Shown: in pieces, positions 51,801 to 60,622 of the stretch
How the letters are laid out: each line of letters starts with the position of its first letter
How positions within the stretch are numbered: position 1 is the stretch's first letter
Assembly: GCA_963678275.1 (NCBI GenBank)
Contig: OY782765.1
Span: forward strand, 1-64,000
Direction: 5' to 3'
Origin: G963677445 sp963678275
GTDB lineage: Bacteria; Bacteroidota; Ignavibacteria; Ignavibacteriales; Melioribacteraceae
DNA length: 64,000 nucleotides
Notes under the pieces: generated by a model
The model's input: the letters and a program-made list of their open reading frames with translations, nothing else
Told to the model about the DNA's origin: nothing
Database searches by the model: none
Position numbers and translations under genes: made by a program

Positions 51801-53055
51801 AACACCTATACCGAATGGCGCCGGCGAACATATAACAATCGACCTCAGCGCTTATACCGGAACAATCATGATCGGATTCTATGGTGAATCAACCTTATCC
51901 AACGAAGATAATGATCTCTTTGTTGATAATGTAACTGTTGACGAAGCAGGAAGCGGTCAGATTACTGTTGATTTTGATGTAATGACAAACTGGAACATAG
52001 TTGCGGTTCCTGTTCTTGCTGATGATATGGCTGCCACAGCTCTCTTCCCGAACGCCACATCACCCGCCTATATGTTCGATAACGGTTATGTTACTGCCGA
52101 TATGCTCGAAAACGGACTTGGATACTGGCTCAAATTTGACGCTGCTGAAAGCATTTCAATTTCAGGAACCCAGGTTACTGATAATATTCCCCTGGTAGAA
52201 GGATGGAACCTCTTAGGCGGTTATGATGCCGAACTGACAGTCGCTAATATCGTTACTGATCCGGCAGGAATCATTGAATCAATGTTCTTCGGATTTAATG
52301 GAGCCTATTTCAATCCTGACGTGCTTACACCGGGATATGGATACTGGGTTAAAACAAACGCAGCAGGTTCAATTCTTACAGCGCCAGTTAAGAGAGGTAA
52401 ATCGGTTGATAATATTACAATCAGCCAGGATTGGGGTTCAATCTTAATTCAGGATGCAGCAGGCCGCAGCACAAAACTTTATGTTGCTGATGAATCAGTA
52501 TCAGGTTATCAGTTACCTCCTGTTCCACCTGAAGGAGCATTCGACGCAAGATTCTCAACAGGTTCATTTGTTGAAGTTCTGTCAACTATTCAGGATGTTG
52601 TTATGAGTTCAGCTCAGTATCCTGTTAAAGTGACAGTTAACGGCACAAACCTGAAACTGAGAGACAAACTTAATGGTGAATATCTGAACGCTTCATTAAC
52701 CGATGGCCAGAGTGTTGTAATCAACAATCCTGCTGTTCAGGTAATTGAAGTAAGCGGAAATGAAGTTCCTGTTGCTTATGAACTGGGCCAGAACTATCCT
52801 AACCCGTTCAACCCCGCAACAACAATCCGCTTCAGCATGCCATATAGTGGCAACGTAAAACTTTCAGTATTTAACGTTCTTGGTGAAGAAGTAGCAAGTC
52901 TGGTTAACAGTGAAATGGATGCCGGATATCATGTTGTTAACTTCAACGCTTCAGAACTTTCATCAGGTGTTTACTTCTACACAATCGAAGTTACCGCAAC
53001 TGAAGAAGGCGCAGAAGGCTTCGTTAATGTTAAGAAGATGATGCTTCTGAAATAA
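48877..53055 (+). CDS. Secreted FG-GAP/VCBS multidomain protein with T9SS sorting domain
   Basis: Exported protein of 1392 residues with signal peptide (MKKFMSILFLIGLMGVVYA). Residues 60-430 carry seven FG-GAP/VCBS-like calcium repeats of DxDxDGxxE type (DLNQNGLPEV, DLNGNGDYEV, DVDLDGTTEA, DTDGDGLLEA, DLDEDGKDEV, DLDGNGLINF, DMDDDGKTEL), predicting a beta-propeller. Then come a jelly-roll domain (YTMDFEDGLVPPLGWLN), an FnIII-like domain (about 750-840), a second jelly roll (EEFEDATFPPTNW), the ~150-residue WNLIG module, and a C-terminal sorting domain (QNYPNPFNPATTIRF). Probably a surface or secreted protein exported by the T9SS. AT-rich leader of ~240 bases; an AGGA-type site precedes the start. 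Confidence 0.92.
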   Translation: MKKFMSILFLIGLMGVVYAGGDSPAQLKSILKNIPAIDGIAVGYDLPVADGVQVRGAFAGCDLNQNGLPEVVLTDYTDGGKFHVYEIDGDNNASEIFVSDGLGSSSGSSVRCVQVADLNGNGDYEVIISVNGSGGTDDDIMGLMIYEYSMSTSGFLAPYHSLIDEGALANRINIENFFVGDVDLDGTTEALISNNGLSDFDSSYVISFSGDWAGTVTETLEFGWGKNGNPGYGGSAYNAIIGDTDGDGLLEAIFGIWDNASILIAEAVAPDTYEFRTLLQTDLYGGDAVSLDNLVVADLDEDGKDEVYQTLYSGAAAGSMVGLKLDDADDYSVYEIVAPGESGGYGIGCGDLDGNGLINFYTAGYGSGIVLSHEFQGGDITDPLNYVTSTFITHATASGSFGIEMPAVDMDDDGKTELVVTYLEGGLIGATVYEVEETTTEIGWCNLQWPDAATITQGESVSAYAQVWAEGATDTSDGAAEGMSAWFGLSAVDTDPATWEDWLEASFNVQVGNNDEFMITFVGNLPPGTYYYASRFKLNDGDYYYGGYNAGGGGYWDGVDNVSGVLTIEPLIITDFPYTMDFEDGLVPPLGWLNLDEPWSLGSESNSGAYCAQAEYNHSADIPATLSTPGFTLPDNYGITFFWKDDDINNADDPAKLKWLEKMNDRGIEVIGHDTTYFEISVDGTNWETLVFLSDPAHASEYAEQYLDLSAYGNQTVWFRWRDVTDASYSSWGIGLDDIVIEENSALPPNCATDPDPADSTADVAILPTLSWVSGGGAPTGFKVYLGTDNPPMTEVYDGAETTFDVAAPLDYSTEYFWQVVPYNGNGSAVDCPVWMFTTLADPTLQPGFVEEFEDATFPPTNWTRYSGYLEETSVLITTTSGWIKDDYANITDPVNKAARNNIYGTSRRHWLMTPPIALPDVETDYQLEFDLALTEYANQNPATLGEDDIFAVVISTDLGVTWSSNNVLQQWDSTTPIPNGAGEHITIDLSAYTGTIMIGFYGESTLSNEDNDLFVDNVTVDEAGSGQITVDFDVMTNWNIVAVPVLADDMAATALFPNATSPAYMFDNGYVTADMLENGLGYWLKFDAAESISISGTQVTDNIPLVEGWNLLGGYDAELTVANIVTDPAGIIESMFFGFNGAYFNPDVLTPGYGYWVKTNAAGSILTAPVKRGKSVDNITISQDWGSILIQDAAGRSTKLYVADESVSGYQLPPVPPEGAFDARFSTGSFVEVLSTIQDVVMSSAQYPVKVTVNGTNLKLRDKLNGEYLNASLTDGQSVVINNPAVQVIEVSGNEVPVAYELGQNYPNPFNPATTIRFSMPYSGNVKLSVFNVLGEEVASLVNSEMDAGYHVVNFNASELSSGVYFYTIEVTATEEGAEGFVNVKKMMLLK

Positions 53056-53719
53056 TCTGTTGATTATATAGATTTTCAAAAAACCCGGTCATTCGACCGG
53101 GTTTTTTTATTTAAATTTATTGATGATTATTCCATTTGTTAATGTTTTGCTTTTTGGACGTATGACTGCCTCGGGGAAAAAAGACACATCAAAATCACAA
53201 AAACAAGAAATCCTAATTAATCTCCAACATAGTTTAACCCTCAAAGAATAATCAAAAGAATATTATTTTTTGTTTTAACCTTAATCGCATTGATTTCTCT
53301 CCCAAAGAAATAACCTTATTTAATTAACCGGGGAGTGAGTTTCACGCAAAGCACACGAAGGAAGAGAAAACGCAAAGTAGGCAGAGAAATAGCCTGGCGC
53401 TTCCAGATTGTGGAGGAGCTTTTTCTGGCTCTTTCAGTTAATGAATAATAAATTGAGGTGTGTGATGAATTTGATTATCTTCTGTTTTCACAATGAAAGG
53501 GAGTATCATCACAGAATAAGTTGAGATATCTTATGTTAATTAAATATATAATAACTAAGCACATTCTGTCTGCATTATCAAACTAAATGTGGCTTTAGCC
53601 CGGCGGAAACTCAAAAGAGTAAAATTGTTAAAGGATATTTATTATCATACTGTTATAGCACAAATCCGATGCAACAACACAGGATAATTTTCAATTCACC
53701 ATTCATCATTCACCATTAA
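53056..53719. other. Intergenic region with low-complexity fragments
   Basis: After the terminator (53083-53108) no gene is visible. The sequence holds fragments such as ATCAAAATCACAAAAACAAG (53189-53208), TCACGCAAAGCACACGAAGG (about 53342-53361) and a short ATTCACCATT tract (53694-53717). Similar CACAAAATCACCAAAACAC-like text occurs at 26.93 kb. These look like decayed dispersed repeats. Confidence 0.6.
53083..53108 (+). terminator. Rho-independent terminator of the second T9SS cargo gene
   Basis: Perfect 8-bp stem ACCCGGTC (53083-53090) with GACCGGGT (53095-53102), loop ATTC, T-run from 53102 to 53108. Confidence 0.93.
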
Positions 53720-54481
53720 TCACATCATTTTTATATCGTTGAGGAAGGGGAGTTTTTCCCTGGTTTCTTCAACAATAGCAGTATCGATTTCAATTGTCGC
53801 CCATTCGTTATTTTCATCCATAACAAGCAATTCCTCACCTTGCGGATCAAAAACCACGCTTCTGCCGGGATAGTTGTTATAAGGGTCTTTGCCTCTCCGG
53901 TTAACTCCGATAGTAAAAGCCTGGTTTTCGATAGCTCTTGCTTTAAGCAGGTAATACCAGTGAGCGATACGTTTTTCCGGCCAGTTCGCTATATTTATTA
54001 TTAATGGCGCTCTTTCCTTCGCGTAATTTCTGTATAATTCGGGAAAACGAAGATCATAACATACCGAAAGTCCCGCGCGAATATTATCAATTTTAGTAAC
54101 GACCGTATCTTTCCCGGCTGAATATGACTTATCTTCCCCGGCGTAGGAAAAAGGGTGGATTTTTCTGTAGCGCGCTTTAATCAGGCCGAAATTATCAAAA
54201 TGTGTAGCTGTGTTATAAACTTTCCCGTTGAAATTTTCAATTATTCCCGCGATGATATTTGTTCTGAGTTCCTGCGCTTTGCGGATAAAAGAGAGAGTGC
54301 CGGCACCGTCAATTTCTTCGGCATGTTTTGTGCCGTTCATAGTAAATCCGGTAAGTGTCATTTCGGGGAAAATAATTAAATCTTCATTATCGTAATTTGA
54401 TTTAAGAATATTATTTATCGCGGTAATGTTTTTTTCTTTATTCTCCCAGAAGGGGTTATTTTGAATTAAGGCTATTTTCAT
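53720..54481 (-). CDS. Nitrilase-superfamily amidase (omega-amidase-like)
   Basis: Carbon-nitrogen hydrolase of 253 residues from the ATG at 54481 (a GTG three codons upstream is less likely). Seen: the catalytic triad, glutamate in IIFPEMTLTGF, lysine in YRKIHPF and cysteine in GLSVCYDLRFPELYR. The spacing and length fit the Nit2/YafV omega-amidase branch, which hydrolyses alpha-ketoglutaramate and related amides in metabolite repair. It stands alone on the minus strand, divergent from the gate-protein gene. Confidence 0.92.
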   Translation of the reverse strand: MKIALIQNNPFWENKEKNITAINNILKSNYDNEDLIIFPEMTLTGFTMNGTKHAEEIDGAGTLSFIRKAQELRTNIIAGIIENFNGKVYNTATHFDNFGLIKARYRKIHPFSYAGEDKSYSAGKDTVVTKIDNIRAGLSVCYDLRFPELYRNYAKERAPLIINIANWPEKRIAHWYYLLKARAIENQAFTIGVNRRGKDPYNNYPGRSVVFDPQGEELLVMDENNEWATIEIDTAIVEETREKLPFLNDIKMM

Positions 54482-54640
54482 ATCGATCACCCGGGAATAA
54501 TTATATTTTCTTGATTAAAAAATAGGAAAAAAGAGGGAAAAAACTTAAAAACACATTTCATTTTCCCTTAAAAAGTGTATATTAACGGGCAAAATTAATA
54601 AAATATTAATTTCAAAAAGCAGCTTTTCCGGGAGATTTTA

Positions 54641-56266
54641 ATGCTTAATTATGTTTGGCTGGCCCTCCTCGTACTTGGTATCGGGCTTGCTCTTACAACT
54701 GACGTTGTTGATAAAAGCAATAACAAATATCGAAATGGAGAGGAATTAAAAGTAGAGGTTGAACTTCAGGAGGATTTCGCTACATCCAATTCAGTGACTG
54801 CCCTTATCCACATTAAGAAAGGTGATTATAACAGCTTTTATAATACCTCAATTGCCGAGAATTTTACACAGCAAATCCGTGTGACAAAAGACACCACAAA
54901 AAATCTTAACCTTGTTTACTTTAAAATCAATGAATCAACGCCACCTTTCTGGAAAGAGATGGCTTCAGTTTCAGGGAAAGATGATGACCTTGGAGGAATG
55001 TTGGTTTTTATCTCGGACCCAGTTAATCGAAAAGCAGAGGCTTATCTGGTTCTTGAGGATATCTCATTTGCCAAAATGAAAGCTGTAACAAATTCAGCTC
55101 TCGACACAGCGAGTGTGGCTGTTGAGATATCAATTGGCCTTATCGGAATTATGGCATTATGGCTGGGAGTGATGAAAGTTGCGGAAGAATCGGGGTTAAT
55201 CAGGATTATCGCTTCGGCTGTCAAACCGATCACCAGGTTTCTTTTTCCCGGTGTTCCTGCCGATCATCCGGCTATGGGCGCTATGATAATGAATATTTCG
55301 GCTAATATGCTCGGACTTGGCAATGCCGCTACTCCATTCGGTCTGAAGGCGATGGAGGAGCTTGATAAACTTAATCCTGAAAAGGGAACAGCCACAAACG
55401 CGATGTGTACTTTCCTCGCGGTTAACACAGCAGGTTTGACCCTCATTCCGGCTACAGCTATTGCTATCAGAGCGGCGGCGGGAAGCAGCGATCCGGCAAT
55501 TATTATCGGGACCGCTATATTCGGCGCGTTATGCGCTACTACTGTGGGAATTACAGCGACAAAGATACTCGAAAAATTCCCCTTGAAAAAGGGAGCTCTT
55601 TCCGAGATGGTTAAAGCTAATTCCAGGGGTATTTTAATTCTTTTTTCAATTTTGGTTTTAGTCGCTATTCTTATTGTTTCAGGCGCTATGAGTTCGGTTC
55701 TCTCATTTTTCAGCTTTATAAATCCCGAACTATTCAAAAGCATTATACAGGTGATATCAATACTTGCCATTCCGATGTTAATCTTTATTTTCATTGGTTA
55801 CGGCGCATTAAAAAGAGTTAAAATATATGAAGTATTTGTTGAAGGAGCAAAAGAAGGCTTTAATGTTGCGGTAAGAATAATCCCATATCTTGTAGCTATG
55901 CTTGTGGCTATCGGTATTTTCAGAGCAGGCGGAGGTATGGACTTTTTACTCTTGCTTCTTAAACCGGCTACATCACTGATAGGAATGCCTGCCGAAGCTT
56001 TACCAATGGCAATAATGCGTCCCCTTTCAGGAAGCGGTTCACTGGGTATCATGGCCGAAATTATTTCTGTACATGGACCTGACAGCTTTATTGGTATTCT
56101 TGTTTCCACTTTCTTTGGAAGCACCGAAACAACATTTTACGTTCTGGCAGTATATTTCGGTTCTGTCAGTATCCGAAAGACGAGACACGCGCTCGCGGCG
56201 GGACTGATGGCGGATGTAGCAGGCATCCTGGGAGCCGTATTTATAGTCAGACTATTATTTGCATAG
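54641..56266 (+). CDS. SpmA/SpmB-like nucleoside-recognition (Gate) membrane protein
   Basis: Integral membrane protein of 541 residues with two Gate domains (about residues 150-300 and 380-530), resembling fused SpmA and SpmB; such proteins transport or sense nucleosides or related solutes. Seen: SANMLGLGNAATPFGLKAM in the first half and RPLSGSGSLGIMAEI in the second. Between the first membrane segment (1-20) and the first Gate domain is an unusual ~120-residue soluble insert (about 25-145), absent from typical SpmA. Transport substrate unknown. Confidence 0.88.
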   Translation: MLNYVWLALLVLGIGLALTTDVVDKSNNKYRNGEELKVEVELQEDFATSNSVTALIHIKKGDYNSFYNTSIAENFTQQIRVTKDTTKNLNLVYFKINESTPPFWKEMASVSGKDDDLGGMLVFISDPVNRKAEAYLVLEDISFAKMKAVTNSALDTASVAVEISIGLIGIMALWLGVMKVAEESGLIRIIASAVKPITRFLFPGVPADHPAMGAMIMNISANMLGLGNAATPFGLKAMEELDKLNPEKGTATNAMCTFLAVNTAGLTLIPATAIAIRAAAGSSDPAIIIGTAIFGALCATTVGITATKILEKFPLKKGALSEMVKANSRGILILFSILVLVAILIVSGAMSSVLSFFSFINPELFKSIIQVISILAIPMLIFIFIGYGALKRVKIYEVFVEGAKEGFNVAVRIIPYLVAMLVAIGIFRAGGGMDFLLLLLKPATSLIGMPAEALPMAIMRPLSGSGSLGIMAEIISVHGPDSFIGILVSTFFGSTETTFYVLAVYFGSVSIRKTRHALAAGLMADVAGILGAVFIVRLLFA

Positions 56267-56272
56267 GGAGTC

Positions 56273-57220
56273 ATGAAAATATTTATTACCGCGGCTCTGC
56301 CGGATATTGCCGTCAGAAGGCTGCGGGAAGCAGGTTTTAAAACTCTGGTTTACGGAGGATACAATCCTTCAGCCGAAGAATACAGAAAGTACGCGTTTGA
56401 CGCTGAGGCATTAATTTGCCTTCTTTCAGATAAAATCACTCCTGAGATAATCGATTATATACCCGGGCTGAAAATAATAGCAAACTACGCTGTCGGGTAT
56501 AATAATATTGATACTGAATATGCCGCTTCATCAGGCATCATTGTCACTAATACTCCCGACATTCTGACAGACGCGACAGCTGATCTTGCTTTTGCCCTGA
56601 TTCTCGCCTGCGCGCGCAATGTTGTTGCCGGGGATAAATTTTTAAGAGAAGGCAAATTTAACGGATGGAAACCAAAACTTCTGCTGGGTAAGGATCTGAA
56701 GGGTAAAACCCTGGGAATTATCGGAGCGGGAAGAATTGGCGCGGCTACCGCTGAAAGGGCAGCAGCCTTTGGAATGAAAATCATCTATTACAGTCGTTCT
56801 GAGAACAAACACCTGGAAAAATCAATCAGTGCGGTCAGGGTTGAACTGGATAAATTATTGAAAGAATCGGATGTAGTTTCGTTGCACATACCTTTGACCG
56901 AAAATACAAAAAATTTGCTGGATGCTTCAAAACTTGACCTTATGAAAAAGGACGCAATACTGGTAAATACTGCCAGAGGCGAGACGCTGGATGAGCAACA
57001 TCTGATAAAAATGCTTAAAGAAAAAAGACTTTTTTCGGCAGGATTTGATGTTTATGTCAATGAGCCTGATATAAATCCTGAGCTGATCGAACTTGAGAAT
57101 GCGGTCCTGCTTCCTCATCTTGGCAGCGCGACATTTGACACCCGCGACAGAATGGCTTTGCTTGCCGCTGAAAATGTTATCAACGTGCTCACAGGAAAAG
57201 CTCCTGTGACACCGGTATAA
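56273..57220 (+). CDS. D-isomer-specific 2-hydroxyacid dehydrogenase (glyoxylate reductase-like)
   Basis: NAD(P)-dependent enzyme of 315 residues. Seen: GKTLGIIGAGRIGAATAERA (cofactor Rossmann motif), VNTARGETLDEQHL (catalytic arginine), a glutamate in VYVNEPDINP, and LLPHLGSATFDTR with the catalytic histidine. Closest in character to glycerate/glyoxylate reductases (GyaR/GhrB). The start follows a GGGAG site, 6 bases after the gate-protein stop, so the two are probably co-transcribed. Confidence 0.92.
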   Translation: MKIFITAALPDIAVRRLREAGFKTLVYGGYNPSAEEYRKYAFDAEALICLLSDKITPEIIDYIPGLKIIANYAVGYNNIDTEYAASSGIIVTNTPDILTDATADLAFALILACARNVVAGDKFLREGKFNGWKPKLLLGKDLKGKTLGIIGAGRIGAATAERAAAFGMKIIYYSRSENKHLEKSISAVRVELDKLLKESDVVSLHIPLTENTKNLLDASKLDLMKKDAILVNTARGETLDEQHLIKMLKEKRLFSAGFDVYVNEPDINPELIELENAVLLPHLGSATFDTRDRMALLAAENVINVLTGKAPVTPV

Positions 57221-57286
57221 ATTGATTGAAAGTATAGTTTATAATAATTATCTTAACAATTCCATATTAATAAAAGAACGAATCTT

Positions 57287-58408
57287 ATGAGAATTGGCAT
57301 ACCAAAAGAAAGACATCATGAAGAAAAACGGGTAGCGCTGGCTCCTGCCGGAGTAGACGCGCTCGTAAAAGCCGGACATACAGTTTATATTCAGTCTGAG
57401 GCCGGACTGGAAAGTCACTTTACAGATGAAGATTACCGAAAAGTGGGAGCCCAGGTGGTCTATAATTCCGATGAAATCTTCCAGCGCGCAGAACTCATCG
57501 CAAAAATTTCCCCTCTGACCGAAGAGGAGGCCAAAATGCTCCAGGAGGAACAAATTCTCTTTTCATTTCTCCATCTGGAGATTTCGCATAATAATATACT
57601 GGAAACATTACTCGCGAAAAAAGTTACCGCGATCAGTTATGAACTGATTGAACAGAATCACGAGCTTCCCGTATTGCAGTCGATGAGTGAAATTGCGGGT
57701 CAGGTCGCGGTTCAGATAGGTGAAAAATACCTGGGGAGCGATTTCCCCAATTCAAGGGGTATTTTAATGGGCGGTATAACCGGTGTAGCTCCGGCGGCTG
57801 TGGTAATACTCGGCGCAGGAGTTGTAGGACTGAACAGCGCCCGCGCGGCTCTGGGCAGAGGAGCGCAGGTTATCATGCTCGATAAGGACCTTTCACGACT
57901 AAGAAATGTTGAAAATGTTTTATCAAAGAATGTAACTACAGTGGTGGCAAACTCCTATACTATTGCCAGGGGAGTAAGATTTGCCGATCTTTTTATTGGC
58001 GCTATCCATATTAAAGGTGAAAAAGTGCCCCATCTGGTGACCGAAGAAATGGTGAAGACCATGAAAAAAGGAGCAGTTATTGTAGATGTTGCGATTGACC
58101 AGGGGGGATGTATTGAAACAAGCTACCCGACATCAATTTCCGATCCGGTTTTTGTAAAACATGATGTTATTCATTATTGTGTCCCGAATATGCCTGCTCT
58201 TGTTTCAAGGACCGCTTCATACGGATTAACCAACGCATCTATTCAATATATTCTTCAAATTGCCGATAATGGATTATCGAAGGCGCTGCTGGGAGATACA
58301 GGTCTTGCCAGGGGTGTGTGTACTTATAACGGCATCTGTTCAAATGAAACATTAGCTGAAACCTTTAATGTGGAATACAGAGGTTTACACTTTTTTTCGA
58401 CAAATTAA
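57287..58408 (+). CDS. ald: Alanine dehydrogenase
   Basis: NAD-dependent enzyme of 373 residues that interconverts L-alanine and pyruvate plus ammonia. Seen: MRIGIPKERHHEEKRVALAP at the start, with the substrate-binding arginine and lysine, VVILGAGVVGLNSARAALGR in the cofactor domain, and the conserved SRTASYGLTNAS near the end. Length is normal. It may contribute to alanine catabolism or ammonia balance. It lies between the 2-hydroxyacid dehydrogenase and the CoA transferase; spacing (67 and 17 bases) allows one transcript. Confidence 0.93.
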   Translation: MRIGIPKERHHEEKRVALAPAGVDALVKAGHTVYIQSEAGLESHFTDEDYRKVGAQVVYNSDEIFQRAELIAKISPLTEEEAKMLQEEQILFSFLHLEISHNNILETLLAKKVTAISYELIEQNHELPVLQSMSEIAGQVAVQIGEKYLGSDFPNSRGILMGGITGVAPAAVVILGAGVVGLNSARAALGRGAQVIMLDKDLSRLRNVENVLSKNVTTVVANSYTIARGVRFADLFIGAIHIKGEKVPHLVTEEMVKTMKKGAVIVDVAIDQGGCIETSYPTSISDPVFVKHDVIHYCVPNMPALVSRTASYGLTNASIQYILQIADNGLSKALLGDTGLARGVCTYNGICSNETLAETFNVEYRGLHFFSTN

Positions 58409-58424
58409 AATTATGAGTATCTAA

Positions 58425-59777
58425 ATGACACCGAACGAGACAACAATAGGCAGGCCACTTAATGCTGCCTGGATAAAAAATTATAATTCAAAACTGGTTT
58501 CCTCGGATGAAGCGCTCAGAGCTGTAAAATCGGGCGATAATCTGATTATCCAGCCCGGCTGCGCCACACCTCTCGAACTGATAAGGGCTCTGGTTGCCAG
58601 AAAAGAAGAACTATTTGATGTTACCATACACCATATCCTTGTGGTTGGCGATCTGCCTTATATAAAACCGGGTATGGAAAAACATTTCAAACACAAAGCA
58701 TTTTTTATCGGGGGAAATGTAAGAAAGGCTGTTAATGAAGGAAGAGCCGAATTTATACCTATATTTCTTTCGGAAGTAACAATGCTTTATAAGAAAGATA
58801 TCCTGAAAGCCAATGTCGCGCTTATTCATGTTTCTCCTCCTGATGAGCATGGATTTTGCAGTTATGGCATTGATGTGGGCAATATAAAAACACCTGCCGA
58901 AAAAGCTGATGTGGTCATTGCCCAGGTTAACAGGAAAATGCCCCGCGGACTCGGCGACAGTTTTATTCATGTTAATAAAATTGATTACATTGTTGAGCAT
59001 GACGCCGACCTGCTTGAGCTGCCCCAGGTTGATCCGAATGCCACTCCCGAAATGCTTGGTATATTTGATACGATAGGCAAATATATTGCCGGAATGATTG
59101 AAGATGGATCGACACTGCAAATGGGAATAGGCGCAATTCCCGATTCTGTACTGCGATATCTGAAAAATAAAAAGGATTTGGGTATCCACACCGAGATGTT
59201 CTCTGACGGCATTGTTGATCTGGTGGAATCGGGGATAATAAACGGGGAGAAAAAAACTCTCCATCCCGGAAAGATTATCGCCGGATTTGTGCTGGGAACA
59301 AGAAAAAGTTATGACTTTCTCGATAATAATCCGATTATTGAATTTCACCCGCAGGAATATGTAAATAATCCCTTTATTATTTCACGTAATGATAAAATGG
59401 TGGCTATAAATTCAGCAATTGAGGTTGACCTTACAGGACAGGTTTGTTCTGATTCAATCGGGACACGTTTTTATAGCGGAATTGGCGGCCAGGTCGATTT
59501 TATCAGGGGCGCGGCTCATTCCAATAATGGAAAACCGATAATCGCTCTTCCTTCAACTACCAAGAATGGAGATATATCGAGGATCGTTATGACCCTTAAA
59601 CCTGGCGCCGGAGTCGTTACCTCAAGAGGTGATGTGCATTATGTGGTTACCGAATATGGTATTGCCGATCTCTTTGGTAAAACCATACAGGAAAGAGCGA
59701 GAGCGCTTATTAATATTTCTCATCCCAGGTTCAGGGATGAGCTTACTGAATTTGCCAAAGAACATTATCATATATAG
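58425..59777 (+). CDS. Acetyl-CoA hydrolase/4-hydroxybutyrate CoA-transferase family protein
   Basis: Family I CoA-transferase or hydrolase of 450 residues. Seen: N-terminal VKSGDNLIIQPGCATP, SPPDEHGFCSYGID, the catalytic glutamate in GIHTEMFSDGIVDL, and a C-terminal region VVTEYGIADLFGKTI followed by RALINISHPRFRDEL. It moves CoA between acids such as acetate, butyrate or hydroxybutyrate. The preferred acid cannot be read from sequence. Probably co-transcribed with ald and the phosphoesterase. Confidence 0.92.
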   Translation: MTPNETTIGRPLNAAWIKNYNSKLVSSDEALRAVKSGDNLIIQPGCATPLELIRALVARKEELFDVTIHHILVVGDLPYIKPGMEKHFKHKAFFIGGNVRKAVNEGRAEFIPIFLSEVTMLYKKDILKANVALIHVSPPDEHGFCSYGIDVGNIKTPAEKADVVIAQVNRKMPRGLGDSFIHVNKIDYIVEHDADLLELPQVDPNATPEMLGIFDTIGKYIAGMIEDGSTLQMGIGAIPDSVLRYLKNKKDLGIHTEMFSDGIVDLVESGIINGEKKTLHPGKIIAGFVLGTRKSYDFLDNNPIIEFHPQEYVNNPFIISRNDKMVAINSAIEVDLTGQVCSDSIGTRFYSGIGGQVDFIRGAAHSNNGKPIIALPSTTKNGDISRIVMTLKPGAGVVTSRGDVHYVVTEYGIADLFGKTIQERARALINISHPRFRDELTEFAKEHYHI

Positions 59778-59783
59778 AAAAAC

Positions 59784-60473
59784 ATGGTAGCAGTAATTGG
59801 TGATATCCACGGGTGTTATTTTACACTCGTGGAGCTTTATCACAGAATTAAAAAAATCTATACCGACATTCCTGTTTATTGTGTCGGCGATCTGGTAGAC
59901 CGGGGAAATCATTCTCACAGTGTAATGGAGTTTATTATTGATGAGAAAATAAGATTTACTCCGGGCAATCATGATTTTATGTTCAGCCATTATTTTAAGA
60001 ATCCCGGCTCAATCTTCGCCCGTTCCTGGAATCTTAACGGTAATGAAATGACACTCCAGTCCTATGAAGGATGGGAAAAAGATATCTACCGGCATATAGA
60101 TCAAATCCATGCTGCTCCATTATATTATAATACTCCCGACTGTTTTATTTCTCATGCCGGTATATCAGAACAGTATCGGCATATACTTGATCCCGGCTAC
60201 AAAGATGATATTACCGAAATTGAAGAATTGATATATAACGACTATGCCACTGACCGGGGTGTTCTCTGGACCCGCGATAATTTGCTAAATCTTGGAAAAT
60301 TACAGGTGATTGGTCATACCAAACAATCGGAAATATCATTCGATGAGGAATCCAATGCCCTCTATATTGATACAGGCGCCTGTATAGGGAATAAACTTAG
60401 CGCGGTAATCATCCATGAAAGTGAAGTTGTCGACACTTTTGAGGAAAATACCCATCTAAATGATATCATTTGA
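59784..60473 (+). CDS. Calcineurin-like metallophosphoesterase (PrpA/Ser-Thr phosphatase type)
   Basis: Protein of 229 residues. Seen: GDIHGCYFTLVEL, GDLVDRGNHSHSV, TPGNHDFMF, SHAGISEQY and IGHTKQ, the five metal-site blocks of the bacterial PrpA/PP1-like phosphoesterase group. Could dephosphorylate proteins or dinucleoside polyphosphates. It starts six bases after the CoA-transferase stop. SprA follows after 149 bases with its own apparent ribosome-binding site. Confidence 0.92.
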   Translation: MVAVIGDIHGCYFTLVELYHRIKKIYTDIPVYCVGDLVDRGNHSHSVMEFIIDEKIRFTPGNHDFMFSHYFKNPGSIFARSWNLNGNEMTLQSYEGWEKDIYRHIDQIHAAPLYYNTPDCFISHAGISEQYRHILDPGYKDDITEIEELIYNDYATDRGVLWTRDNLLNLGKLQVIGHTKQSEISFDEESNALYIDTGACIGNKLSAVIIHESEVVDTFEENTHLNDII

Positions 60474-60622
60474 CAGGGCAATAATTTGGTAGTATCTTCT
60501 TTTTCGTTGAATTTCAAAAGTCAAATGGATAAATTTGAATTAAAATTGCAAACATTTTCGGGGGAATTATAGGTAAAAATTTACTATAATTGTGATTCCA
60601 AATTTTTATAGGTCTTCTATTC

